From positions 1 to 37,532 of the forward strand of contig JAFREE010000198.1 of NCBI GenBank assembly GCA_019400425.1: DNA of 37,532 nucleotides, given 5' to 3'. The notes under the pieces are model-generated. The model saw nothing but the letters and a program-made list of their open reading frames with translations, made no database searches and was not told the DNA's origin. The position numbers and the translations under genes are program-made. Positions within the stretch are counted from its first letter, which is position 1. Each line of letters begins with the position of its first letter. Shown here in pieces: positions 9,479 to 20,880 of the stretch. Source of the stretch: Hymenochaete sp. R1. Lineage: Eukaryota; Basidiomycota; Agaricomycetes; Hymenochaetales; Hymenochaetaceae.

Positions 9479-12400
9479 ATGTCCTCGGACAACCCAGAGG
9501 ACTCTCAACATCTAGCAGTCAGCACTCTCCGCAGTAGATTCGAACGTCTCGCGTCGGAAAGTTCTGCTCCACCTTCACCGTCTAAAGCATGTTCTTCGTC
9601 TCAGGAAAATATCGGTGGACCTCAACCACTGAGAATCAGAACAGCGTCTTTCAACGAAGCTGCTCCAGGAGGAATCAATAGTGAATCTCTTCATCTAAGG
9701 ACATCGAGCTCATCATCCGATCTCAAAGTGCCCAGACGTCCACCGCCTCCACCACCTCCTCGCTCTCCGAAGCCCTTCCTGGCTTCCACAGACACTTTCA
9801 CGCAGTCTCCAAATTCATCCGCTTTATCTCTTCCGAAGACGGCCCTAATATCTAGGAGGCCGCCTCCGATTCCTCCTGCGCAGAGCGAAAGTAATGTTGA
9901 ACCCGCAAGTGTACCTGCAGGTGGAGTGGCATCGCTGCGTAATAAGTTCGGGTGCGCCTTATCTATTTGTTTTGTGTATATACTTACTTATATACTATGT
10001 GCCTAGTGGACCACAACTACCCTCGAAACTACAAGGTAAAGAGACACAACGAATTGTCTCGCACCCCTCTGTACTATCGGGTGCACAGTCTTTGAAAGTG
10101 GACGAAGCACCAAGACACGGTCATCGGTTTTCAGTATCAGGTTCCTTTGATATAAACCCAAACCCTTTCGCGCAGATCGACAGCCTTGAAGGTAAATCTG
10201 CTATTCCCCCACTTCCTCCCCGAATAGCGAACAGAAACTTCGATTCCGATTCTTCGACTGCCTCATCTCGGACCACGTCTCTGGAAGGAAGCTCGTCATC
10301 CACGAGCCCCGAATTGATTCAGAAGCCCCCACCTCCCCCTCTTCCACCTCTGTCACCTACAAAAGGAACAGCTCGTCGGCCCCCTCCTCCACGTCATGGC
10401 TCGCTTCCCCTTCATACGCATGAAGACATAACGATTGATATCGAAGCCACAGATTCTTCAAGCGGGACCACTCCCACTTTGCAAGTTCCACCTCCACTCC
10501 CTGCTCGACGGAGTCCTCCTATTCGCGCGAATACCTTTAATATCGCTGATCCTCACGACGGCCTTCACACTGCTCCACCTACAATGGAACGCAAGAATGG
10601 TGCTAGTAAGCCATTTGCACCGCCGCCCGTTCGGACAATTGCCATCGGAGATAAGTTACCTCCTGCACGTCGGGCTGCATCCGGGGAATCCGACTCTGAT
10701 GAAGGTGAAGAAGAAGAAGCTTTGAATCTTTTGCCAGATACAACGCGCGCTTCGCGCAGACAACCGCACTTGACAATCCCCCAACTCGCTAAGGCATGTG
10801 TACCCGTACCCGCTCATAGCGGATGCATCACCGTGGCTGGATCAAGAGTTGTTGTTGGACATCATCATATCAAGCTCTACGATCTAGCAACCTCAGAACG
10901 TTTTCTATTCGATATCGATCTCAAGGAATCAGGATTTGACTGGCGTGGCCGAGACATGAAGATTACAAGCATAGAATTTCGAGGCGCGGAGGATGAAGCA
11001 GATAAGGGACGATTCGTTTGGATTGGGACCAAGGACGGGTGTATTTGGGAAGTAGATGCGCATTCCGGAGTCGTGATGGCCTTTCGGTCAGCCATCCACG
11101 GTGCATCTGTGACGCACATACTTCGGCATGGCTTAAATATGATCACCATCGATGAACATGGGAAGGTCCTGGTTTTTTCACCGGACCCTACCTCTGGAGG
11201 TTGTTCATCAATGCTTACTCTCACAAATCCACGTGTCATTCGGATTCCAGACAAGCAGGGGTTCGCGAAAATTTTGGACGGACAACTGTGGACTTCTGGC
11301 GGTCCTGGGACATCGGGAAACAACCAAACGAATGGGTCTGGGGGTAATGTTCGAGGCCCGTTTATCCGCGTTTGCGATGTTCTTTCCCATTCGACAAATA
11401 TAAAGACTTCGGTACCTTCGGAGCAGACAGGCGCGGTGACTTGCGGAGCGATCATGCCCTCTCAACCTTCAAAGGTGTTCCTTGGCCATGAAGGCGGGTT
11501 CATCTCCGTCTGGGAGATGAAAGCAGATGCGCCTGCGCCTGTTTGTTTGGACGTTGTGAAAGTATCTGCTTCGGATGTTCTGAGCCTTGAAGGCGTCCGG
11601 AATCGGCTATGGGCTGGGGGAAGGAAGGGTCAGATCAGCGCGTATGACATAGAGCATAAACCATGGGTTGTGACAAATAATTGGAAAGCCCACTCGGATT
11701 TGCCGGTGTTAGACTTATTTGTGGACCCATATAGTGTAGAGAAGTGTGGTCAGCTGAGTGTTGTCAGCGTTGGGAGGGATGAGGTAGCCCGGTTCTGGGA
11801 TGGCTTGCTGGGTATAAATTGGATCGGTAAGTCTTTCTTCATATGTACCTTCCATAGCTCACTCAATTCTCTCGACAGGCTGTGAAATACAGAAGCACGA
11901 GTCATCATTCTCAAGCTTCCGCCCTCTTAACGTGCTCATTGCCTCCTGGAATGTCGACGCCGCCAAACCTGATACTCTCAACGGTTGCGAAGCCAACTTT
12001 AACTTCCTCGAAGACGTCCTTCACTCCGTTGATTCGCCCGACATCATTGCCTTCGGCTTTCAGGAGCTCATTGACCTTGAATCACGCAAGATGGCAGCTA
12101 AAACCGTCTTTCTGGGCGGAAAGAAGAAAACAGCCGACGGGACGATCTCGGAGAAAGTCTCGAGGTCGTATAAGATGTGGCATGACCGGTTGGTGCTCGC
12201 TGTGAGGCTTGCGATGCCTCTGGATTGTCCTTATACAGTTGTGCATACAGAAAGCCTTGTGGGGCTATTTTCGTGCATTTTTGTCAAGGCATCTGCAAGG
12301 ATCGGTTTGAAAGATGTTGCTATTACGACTGTGAAGCGAGGCATCGGTGGGATATACGGAAACAAAGTATGCTTCTTATATTATTTCTTGATTGATTGAA

Positions 12401-13172
12401 GCTCACGACCATTAGGGTGGAATCGTAGCAAGGTTCGTTGTGGATGATTCGTCCATTTGCTTCATCAATTGCCATCTTGCGGCCGGTCAGAAGCATACGA
12501 GAGCTCGTAATGCTGATCTTGCGGGTCTGCTTGAAGAGAAAGAGATTTTTCCCGCATCCTTTTCGAGTTTTGATCCTGTTGAGTATGCTGGAGGTGGTGA
12601 TGGGTCGATGGTTCTCGATCACGAAATTGTTTTTGTGAGTGCAACACTTGATTTTCCCATTTGAAAGAAAAACTTAAAGAGAGTTTCAGTTGAATGGTGA
12701 TCTCAACTACCGCATCGACCAGCGCCGCGAGACGACTGTCGCGTCTATACAAGCCGGACAGATTGAATCTCTTCTTGCTGCCGACCAACTTCTCAAAGAA
12801 ATGCGTTTCAATCGCGGCTTCCGACTGCGTTCATTTGTCGAAGCGCCCATCACGTTCCTCCCAACATACAAATATGACAGACGCTCAGACACATACGACT
12901 CATCTGAGAAACGACGAGTTCCAGCATGGTGCGATCGCATCTTGTATCGTACTCGTGATCCTAACCGTGTGCAAAATCTGCATTATAAGCGGTACGAGGC
13001 GAACGTGAGCGACCATAGACCGATCTCGGCTGGGTTCATGATCAAGGTGAAGTCAGTGGACCATAACGCGAGGGACGTTGTGAAGTCGCAGGCTGAGTGT
13101 CGGTGGCTCGAGGAGCAACTTGAGTTATTGGAGGAAGCGAGGAAGTTCTTTGTTGAACAATCGCTTATGTAA
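9479..13172 (+). CDS. Inositol-polyphosphate 5-phosphatase with N-terminal propeller-like region
   Basis: Removes the 5-phosphate from phosphoinositides or inositol phosphates, and so affects membrane traffic and signalling. Exons 9479-9951, 10007-11826, 11879-12366, 12416-12634 and 12690-13172 give 1160 residues. Residues 1-430 are disordered and rich in Ser and Pro, with poly-proline runs such as RRPPPPPPPRSPKP that could bind SH3, WW or EVH1 domains. Residues about 440-760 resemble WD40-like propeller blades (IKLYDLATSERF, RFVWIGTKDGCIWEVD, VFLGHEGGFISVWEMK, LSVVSVGRDEVARFWDG). The catalytic domain runs from about 780 to 1150: ASWNVDAAKPD, DIIAFGFQELIDL, CFINCHLAAGQ, NGDLNYRID (from 1002), PAWCDRILYR (1078-1087) and SDHRP (1107-1111). 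All usual catalytic motifs are present. The propeller plus 5-phosphatase order is the one I recall for a predicted fission-yeast phosphatase and for plant WD40-type 5-phosphatases. I see no CAAX box or transmembrane segment. Confidence 0.92.
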
Positions 13173-13758
13173 CAGTTGTCGCATTTGTAAATTATTGACT
13201 TTTGTCCCTCCCATCCACGCCATTCTTTTTTCGCTTGTATCAAAGGCACAATATGGATTTTTAATTACCTCCCTTTTTTTCTTTGGATGTTCCGGATCAG
13301 TTATAATTGTAGAAACGCCCTCGATGGATTCTGTCCTTGTTCTTTACTGTGTAATCTATTCATAGAAAAAATGGACTAAGTTTCTCTTTGTAGAAGCGTG
13401 GTTTATACCCTAACAAAATAAAGCGCTCTAGTTGTTGTTTTGCTCAGGATACAACAGGGTTGACGATCAATTACAACGGGCCACGCAGGTCCGTCAGTCG
13501 TGGTCCACAGGAGCTCATAGTTGCTTCTATCGGGTAGATTTATAAAAAGAATCGCCTGCTCAGCAGGACAAATGCTATTTTAATGCACAACAAGACATGC
13601 TTTCTACTTGCTACAGAAAGAGGGGAAAGAAAGTCCAAAGGAAAGTCGTGACGGCGTTCATGGATGGTAACAGTTGTGAGAAAAATGCAAACGAAACGCA
13701 ATGACTGCAAACTGGTCCATTGAAAACGAACGTCTCGTTCCTTACATGTGTTTCAGAT
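13173..13758. other. Convergent intergenic region, no gene seen
   Basis: This 586-base stretch lies between the 3' ends of the 5-phosphatase gene (+) and the chitin-binding gene (-). It is T-rich after 13173 and contains no frame with coding character. Confidence 0.5.
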
Positions 13759-15521
13759 TTAGATCGTAGCAGTGAGAAGCTCGTCAATGTCAGAGGAAGC
13801 GAAGAGCTCCGAGACGCTCGACGATGCCTCTGGAGCAGCAGTCGTCGTTGGTACTCCAGTAGCTGCTGCGCTGATAGCATCCACGGCTGTGCTAGAGCTC
13901 GCCCGGTTCCCCACGCCCGACGCAGACTCGAAGGCAGACTCGGAGGCGGATAAGCCTGAAGCCGCAGCGAGGGCCGCCGTAGAAGAAACCGCCGACAAAG
14001 TAGATGAGGCGGATAACTGAGCGGCTGCATTGGTCTGAGACGCAAGGGGATCTACGTCCGCACCCGAGCCTGAAGGTGCAAAAGAGGCTGAAGCGGAGGC
14101 TACGACACCACTGGCGGGTCCAGTTGAAGACGAAGAAATTGCGTCGCCGGGTATGGCTGTAGCTGTATCCGACTCAGCAGAGGAAGTTGCGGAAACTGCG
14201 GCGTTCCGCGATGCGCTGGACGATGGAAGCTGCTCGGCGCCGGAACTGGAGGCAGAGTTGGTCTGGGCGGCAGCTGAGTCTCCTTGAGTGACGGTTGTGG
14301 TGACGGTAACGGTAGATGCTACAGCACCAGCTCCCAATTCAGTAGCGGAGGCTTGACCATCGACAGGTACAGCGGTACCTAAATTTCCGAATACATAAGG
14401 AACATAATTTTCTAACAAGTAAGTGTTACGACTCACCGGAGGCATCTGCTGCGGTGGATGTCGAGGCTAGGGCTGAGTCCGTAGCTGATGCTGATGCAGT
14501 TGCAGAAGCGATTTCGGAAGAACCAGCGGCTGTCTGCACTGCTGTGAGAGGGACGTTCGTGGATTGGATATTTCCTATAGCATCTTGGCGCTTGCGGACA
14601 AAACCTGAAGGTTGGGCGGATGACGATACAGTTGCGGTGACGCCCACACCCGAGCCAACGGCGGAGCTTTCTTCGCCCGTCCCCGTACTATTTGAGCCAC
14701 TTCCACCCGTGCTTCCGGTGTTGCCAGTACCATCAGCGCTACCAGAACCACCGGAACCGTTAGTGTTACCAATATCATCTGTGCCGCCGGAACCGTCGCC
14801 GCTACCCGTTCCATCCGTGCTACCAGTCCCACCGACTCCCCCCTCGGAGCCATCACTTCCAGAGCCTGCAGCCGTGGACGAAGCGCCTCCCGCGGTTGCT
14901 GTGGCGGCACCAGTCCCTCCTGCAGCAGCAGATCCGCTTGCCGAATCAGAATTGGCCCCTCCTGAACCGTCCCCTGTGATTCCACCTGTTGCGCCTGTAG
15001 CTTGGATACGAGCGAGGGCGTCATCTTCTGAATCTGTAAGTCAGACAGAATATGTCGATCGATTGTGTCAGTGAATAAGATACAAATTATCTACAAGACG
15101 TAGACATACCACAGGTAACAGATGTACCCTTTGAATTGACGAGAGGTAGAGCAAAGCACTGAGTTCCACCAGAGCAATCTGTATCAAGGTGAATCATTTA
15201 TTCTCAACAACTGGCCGAAGGGCTCACCTTGAGCCTGCCATGCTCCGCCAACACATTGAGCGAACTGCGACCCGACGCAGCCTTGATCACCATCTATAAA
15301 GCCAAATGAGTCACAAAGGCCTTTGTGCAGAGACTATTTCACATACCTGTACAAGAATCAGAAGCGCTGGTAGTAGAGAATTGCGCATTAAGTGATTGCG
15401 CATCTTGGCCATTACTGAGCAAGTCATCTGCCGACAGTGCGCGAACTTTGAAGTTGGCCGGAGCAGCCACCGAAAAAGCAGACAGCCTTAAGGCGACGAG
15501 AAGAGAAAAGACTGCGATCAT
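13759..15521 (-). CDS. Secreted chitin-binding (CBM19-like) protein with Ser/Ala/Gly-rich tail
   Basis: Probably binds chitin in the fungal wall. Exons 15347-15521, 15228-15293, 15110-15178, 14437-15033 and 13759-14378 give 508 residues. The N-terminus (MIAVFSLLVALRLSAFSVAA) is a signal peptide. Residues about 55-105 carry a six-cysteine module, CTDGDQGCVGSQFAQCVGGA then WQAQDCSGGTQCFALPLV and ending SVTC. This is the spacing I know from CBM19 modules of fungal chitinases and from many basidiomycete secreted proteins. The rest is low complexity: a Gly/Ser/Thr stretch (TGSGDGSGGTDDIGNTN) and then Ser/Ala/Thr-rich sequence with VTVTTTVTQG. It is likely heavily O-glycosylated and mucin-like. No catalytic domain is visible. 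The end (DIDELLTATI) lacks the hydrophobic tail of a GPI signal, so the protein is probably released or held through chitin. The antisense strand is open for over 200 codons because of the repetitive codons; that frame is not a gene. Confidence 0.82.
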
Positions 15522-16166
15522 GCTGTATATGATGCTATGCGAGAAGAGTCGTGAAAAGGAAGTTCGAAAAAAGAGCACCAGGCTCAGAGATCTAAGTGAA
15601 GAAAAGAAGAAAAAACGAATGAGCAGTGGGCAACGAGAGAGGGATAGCGGGACAGTGCTAACCAGCTCTATTTCCACAGCTTTTATAGTTCAGTGGCTTC
15701 CAATTAGCAGGGTGTGGATACGAGTCATGTAAGCCATTACAAAAGTGTGAAGACAATAAAGCTCGGCAACCGTGCGTCAGAAATTAGCACCCTCGTCGTT
15801 TGTTCTCTATCTTTTCATGTTTTGGGGTTCCAGACGAACAAAAAACAAATGGCACGAAAGTGCTAGGCAACAAGCTTGGAGCGTTGTGTTCATTGATACT
15901 GTGTGTGTGGCTTGAGGCCAAAGGATAGTGCATGATGAACGTGAACAAAGAATATAAGAATAGCTTTTTCCAAATGTGGAGCTGAGCAACCGTGCGAACG
16001 TTACTCTTTATTTGGGAAAATCAAATCACGTGAAAATTCGTGGAAGCTTCAGTCAGCGCTAAGCGATGCATATGATATGACTTCACTTAATACACCACTG
16101 ACAAACAATCATCCTTTAATTTCTTCGTCCATCAAGTAAACGTACATATAATTTTCGATACCCGGC
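15522..16166. other. Divergent promoter region between the chitin-binding gene and the 468-residue gene
   Basis: This 645-base stretch drives the chitin-binding gene leftwards and the unrecognised gene rightwards. The only clear element is the TATA-like box listed at 15681-15687. Short open frames here overlap that promoter and are not supported as genes. Confidence 0.5.
15681..15687 (-). promoter_or_regulatory. TATA-like box of the chitin-binding gene
   Basis: Reads TATAAAA on the - strand, about 160 bases upstream of the start codon at 15521. Inferred from sequence and position. Confidence 0.45.
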
Positions 16167-17627
16167 ATGTCACAGAGATTGGACGAAGTAGAAGTGTCCA
16201 ATGCATTTCATGGCTACCTCAAGTCGTCTCTCACTCAAGCAAGGACCGAACGACTGCTCGATGCTGACTTGCTCAGCAGTGCTGAGGCCGATCTCATGAT
16301 TACCGGTAAGCATACCGAGCCATAAAATACTTAATTACGTTGAAGCAATGGTCTCGTAGGTCCCGCTCTAGTTTTATATTTCGCTGCTCTACGATGCACG
16401 ACAAACCCGCCTTCGGTTCCCTTGCCCCATAACACAAGAGGAGGGAAAGCTGATGTTCCCGTGGATTTAACGATTGACAATTGCCCGCGTCCTTTCATTG
16501 GATTCATGGATGTATGGTCCCGCGCAGTTCCGCAGATCCAGAATCTCGCACCTGAATATCAACATGATCTTTGCCGTATCATTTGTGGACTAGAACCTCG
16601 CACAAGCCCTCTGCACCCCGAACTTAATCGAATCGCAGCAGAGCTGAGAGCTATAGCGATTGAGATCAGCCAACGACGATCTTTCCAAGACAGATATGCT
16701 TCAGACCTCCAAGCAGCACTGGACACTGGAAACGGTAATGAGCGGGTGGGTCGAAGAGTTGCAACTTTTCAACCACCACCGATGTACGAAGCATCACCGT
16801 CCTCATCTCCGGGCATGATAACTCCTTCTCTTCCACCTCGCTCTCCGCCTGCTTCGCAAGCCGATTTTCTTCAAGCTTCTCTATCACCCACGTCCTCGAG
16901 TTTTTCTAGAACCCGCACACCGTCCCCTTCGGGATCTTCTGTTTCAAGCGCCTCCTCTCCCATGTCACCCTCATTTACCGCAGACGCTCCATCAATCCAA
17001 CTCATCCGAGAAACGCTCTATGCTTGTCTAGCAGACGTTCTATCGCGACACAAGTATATTCGACGGTTACTAAAATCCGATCCACCGCGAGCGTACTTTT
17101 CTTCTGTCGCTCTCGCGATTCTCGAGGTTTCTCTCAGCCGCACACACACGTATCCTTCCTCCCACGGAGAAGAAGTAGAAGTGGTCGGCGTTTTAGGCAC
17201 ACATTTAGCTCTTGGGGCATGTCCGCGCCCCTTGCAGCCTTTCATGCGCGAGCTGGGTGCCATAGGAAACGCAGCACGCGCCGCAGAAGAAGAAGACACA
17301 GTCCGTGCTTTGGAAGCATTGACTACAGACGCCGGGGCGGAATTGCCGGAACCGCGAATGGATCGCGTGCGGCGGATGCTTGAGAGAGGTGTGGGTAATC
17401 AGAGGCGAAGGAGGAGACCATTGGAGGATGCTATCTCGACTACCGACGACGAAGAGGACGGTGGTGACGAGCGTGAGGGCGACAGGGGGCGAAGGAACAG
17501 TATAGAAGGGAGGGCGATCGCACTTGCCAACCGTATCAACGCACTCGCCCTCGGAATGACGAAACTGAAGCCGTTCCGTGATCGTCAGGACGAGGTGTTT
17601 AAGATCCTATCAGGAATCACATCTTGA
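16167..17627 (+). CDS. Hypothetical protein, 468 residues
   Basis: I do not recognise this protein. Two exons, 16167-16305 and 16360-17627, join at GTAAGC..CGTAG and give whole codons. The N-terminal 180 residues look globular and helical (FHGYLKSSLTQARTERLLDA, FIGFMDVWSRAVPQIQNLAP, HPELNRIAAELRAIAIEIS). Residues about 183-258 form a Pro/Ser-rich linker (LPPRSPPASQADF, RTRTPSPSGSSVSSASS). A second globular part follows, about 260-385 (LIRETLYACLADVLSRHKYI, YFSSVALAILEVSL, VVGVLGTHLALGACPRPLQP). The C-terminus has a basic-acidic patch (RRRRRPLEDAISTTDDEEDG) and an amphipathic helix ending ILSGITS. There is no signal peptide or membrane span, so a cytosolic or nuclear scaffold-like protein is plausible. 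Coding is supported by clean splicing, length and ordinary codon use. Function remains unknown. Confidence 0.72.
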
Positions 17628-18473
17628 TGATAGGAAGGAATTTGAGGACAGTCGATGACGGATCATTATTTATGATGATATTTCAAACAGACCTATTGGA
17701 CTATTAGTAGTGGGTTTCGGCCTCGTTCGGTCTTCCGCTTTTCGCACTTCTTGGATGGGGCTGATTTTGTGTATGCTTTGACAGACTGTTTCAATAGCTT
17801 TTAGGATGTATCATATGGACGACGTCTGATTTTTTCCAGACTTATCAAGCTGCGCATCTCCGTAGCTTCGTTTATGCGCTTGGAGCAGGTCCGGGCCGCG
17901 AGGGACTCGCAGTCGGACGTTCAAGGTTGCACGTTCAAACTTTGACGAGCGTATTGTCGTCTCCTCTTAATCAAGTCTACATGATGGTTATTTTCAACGC
18001 GTGTCTCTGTCTTATGATTTGGCAGAAAACAAACTACAGTGTACATGTGATCAAGTCAGCTTGCTTAAGAGCTGTGACGTGGATTTTCTCGGACCGCTTG
18101 AGCTTATGCACAATACCGATCCCGGCGAACCATGAGATAATTGCATGTCAATCATGTTCTCGGGACCCAACACAAACATGCATCTCTCGTACGTTCTTTC
18201 TATTAAATGTTTAGCCGTTTTCAGACGACCATCGTCAAAGCATTCAGGAGTCTACGAGAAGAGCACGTACGGGAGCCGACGCGACATGCGAGTAATTTCG
18301 CAGTAATAGCGCGCGGTGGCAAATCAGGCGAAGTAAAGCCGTTCATATGTCCGTCCTAACAGACACAGGCCCTTTACCTTTATAAAGACCCACAAAAACA
18401 TACGTGCTCTCGCCGCCTTTTTCAAGTCTGTAAAACAACTTCTTTGGTATCAACACCCCCTTAGCTATTGTCG
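17628..18473. other. Intergenic region upstream of the GH28 gene
   Basis: This 846-base stretch contains the 3' UTR of the 468-residue gene and the GH28 promoter. A 95-codon frame at 17927-18214 has no recognisable content or splice support. Apart from the TATA-like box at 18381, I see nothing specific. Confidence 0.5.
18381..18387 (+). promoter_or_regulatory. TATA box of the GH28 gene
   Basis: TATAAAG lies 93 bases before the start codon at 18474, in a pyrimidine-rich leader. The position is right for a core promoter. Inferred from sequence only. Confidence 0.5.
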
Positions 18474-20459
18474 ATGGCTTTCGTGTCTCTGAGGCTCTTT
18501 GCGCTTGTTGCATGCTCTTCGCTCGCTCTGGCGCAGTTATCAGGGAGCGTTGGCCCGACGACGTCCACTGCCGACAAGCAAGCTACGATCTGCAACGTCC
18601 TCGACTATGGCGGCTCTGTGGGCTCAAGTGTGAGACCTCCAACTTATCTTTTCCTCGGTCGGCTTTATCTAATCTACGTGTATGCATTTTCATGGATTAA
18701 ATTTTGCAGGACATCGGACCGGCTATCGGCTCGGCTTTTACTGACTGCGTCCTGAAGCATAGCGGCTCGACACTCTTCGTCCCCGAGGGTAACTATAACA
18801 TGGAGACATGGCAAACGCTATCGGGTGGAACTAAATGGGCCTTCCAGCTCGACGGTGTCATCTCGAGAGCCAGTAAGTCTCGCACGTATTTTCCCTTGTC
18901 TTATTTTGTGTTATTTTGTGAAGATATATGTGTTGACGCGGAAGAATAAGGCACAACTACTGGCAACATGATCGCGATCGAGAACGCAGATGACTTTGAG
19001 TTTTTCTCGAGTAATAGTGCTGGCGCAATCCAAGGCCTCGGGTACCAATGCCGGAACGCGGGGTAAGTGGATTGCTCTCGTGTATCTGCCACTGACTATT
19101 CACTCATTGACTGAACGACTTATAGACCCCGACTTATTCGGATCGTCACTTCGACGAATTGGTCCATCCATGACCTAATTCTCGTGGACTGTATGCATCT
19201 GCTCTCTTCAACCTCTTTCCGAGAGCTAATCCAAGTACCAAGCTCCGGAATTCCATCTTGTAATCCAAGAAGGATCCAACGGTGAAGTCTACAACATGGC
19301 TATCCGCGGTGCCAACATTGGAGGATCTGACGGTGTCGACGTTTGGGGTAACTTCTCGCCTCCGTTTATATGCAAGTAACCCACTCATCGGCACTCACTT
19401 GAATCTTTATTATCAGGCACCAACTACTGGATCCACGACGTCGAAGTGACGAACCGCGACGAGTGCGTTACCGTCAAGTCGCCCGCGAACAATATCCTCG
19501 TTGAGCAAATTTGGTGTAATCAATCTGGCGGCAGCGCCATTGGCTCGCTTGGAACCGGTACTGCTATTGAGGATGTCACATATAATAATGTCTATACAAA
19601 TGGCGGCAATCAGGTCAGCGGGTGTTGCCTAATGAAATATTAATGCATACATATGCTAACAATATTCTGCAGATTTTCATGATAAAATGTTTGTATATCC
19701 GTTGATAAGCTTTTTCGTTGAAAGCCCTAAAACCTTGACGAACTCATGCGATGCTTGTAGCGTGGGGAGGCTCCGGATATGTGCGAAATGTCAACCTTCA
19801 GAACTTCCTCTCGCACAACACAGCATATGGTCTTGAGTAGGCTTTGCATCTCTCATCATAACCTATATGAAGTTTGAAATGTCTCCGCTTGCAGTGTGGA
19901 CCAATACTGGTCGAGTCAGACCCAAGCAGATGGAGACGGCGTCCAGCTCAGTAACATCAACTTCGAAGTACATCCTTCACTCATCCCTCACTTCACGCAT
20001 CAAACACTAACGTCAACCCTCCCTTTCCCCCAGAACTGGGACGGCGCTGTCGTCGACGGCGTCCAACGCGCCCCCATCCAATTCATCTGCTCCAACTCCG
20101 TCCCCTGCACCGACATGACCCTCACCGACGTCCGCCTCTGGTCCAACACCGGCTCCGCCGTCAACAAGTGTCAATCCGCCTTCGGCACGGGCTCGTGCCT
20201 CAAATCGGGCACCGTCGAGAACTACAACGTGTTGACGACGACGATCTCGGAGCCGGCGGGGTTCACGTCGCCGCCGACGTTGGACGGGGACTTGTCAAGT
20301 GGCTTCGCGACGGATGCGTCTATACCCATACCGTGCGTGCTAGATATTTTCCGGGCTTTCTTGACACTGACCTTTTTTTTCTATTCTCAAAAAAGAACGA
20401 TTCCTTCGACGTACTACCCGGGCCTCCCACAAATTTCTCCTTTAGCGAAGAATTCTTAA
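18474..20459 (+). CDS. Secreted GH28 rhamnogalacturonase
   Basis: Cleaves the rhamnogalacturonan backbone of pectin outside the cell. Exons: 18474-18629, 18710-18872, 18951-19062, 19126-19190, 19243-19347, 19417-19613, 19673-19688, 19761-19836, 19895-19967, 20034-20332, 20396-20459. They total 1326 bases, or 441 residues, the usual length for this subfamily. A signal peptide ends near residue 21 ([11 protein letters not shown]). The sequence follows the rhamnogalacturonan-hydrolase pattern and not endo-polygalacturonase: [67 protein letters not shown] and IFMIKSWGGSG. Likely catalytic acids are Asp195, Asp198, Asp215 and Glu216. Lys271 of the MIK motif lies in the place of the usual RIK. Exon 7 is only 16 bases and encodes that motif. 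The acceptors before exons 3, 5 and 11 (AAG) are weaker than average but are required for frame and homology. No carbohydrate-binding module is attached. Confidence 0.9.
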
Positions 20460-20629
20460 TCACGAGTTTTCCCATTGTTCGCATTCTGCTCCCTAGGTGT
20501 TCATTACGTTGAAACCCGGGTAGAAGTTTGACGCCTTCAAATCCTTACCTCAAGAGACTTAAAGAGAATTTGTAGGATTGGTGTGTAGTCTGAAATTGTG
20601 TTGATAATCTCTTTGAATAAAAAGAGTCA

Positions 20630-20702
20630 TGGATAACAGGCGATTCGAACACCTGACCTTTCGCATGCGAAGCGAACGCTCTACCAACTGAGCTAGATAC
20701 CC
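20630..20702 (-). tRNA. tRNA-Ala (anticodon CGC)
   Basis: The - strand folds as a 73-base cloverleaf without intron. The acceptor stem is GGGTATC against GTTATCC with one U-U mismatch. The D-arm is GCTCAGTTGGTAGAGC, the anticodon stem TTCGC/GCGAA with loop TTCGCAT, and the T-arm AGGTG-TTCGAAT-CGCCT, with discriminator A. The anticodon CGC reads GCG (Ala). The acceptor stem carries the G3-U70 wobble pair, the classic alanine identity element, which supports the call independently. CCA is not encoded, as expected for a eukaryotic gene. Confidence 0.92.
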
Positions 20703-20880
20703 TATTACAGATACCTGTATAAATGGTTCTCACTAAAAAAAATGCTTGCTACGGTCAAGAGAGGAAAGGGTATATAAGGAGTAACTTTAATTGTTAGGAT
20801 CTTGTACGAAAAATAGACATTTGTTTTATACATCGTAAGCTAGTCCAGGTCCTTCTGCACTTCAATCATAACGGTCATAT

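Noticed and set aside
14454..15074. 206-codon open frame on + strand inside the chitin-binding gene
   Set aside because: It is the complement of the Ser/Ala/Gly-rich tail. Repetitive codons keep the antisense frame open, while the - strand has signal peptide, cysteine module and consistent splicing.
17927..18214. 95-codon frame between the 468-residue gene and GH28
   Set aside because: No domain, no splice partner, composition not protein-like, and it sits in the GH28 promoter region.
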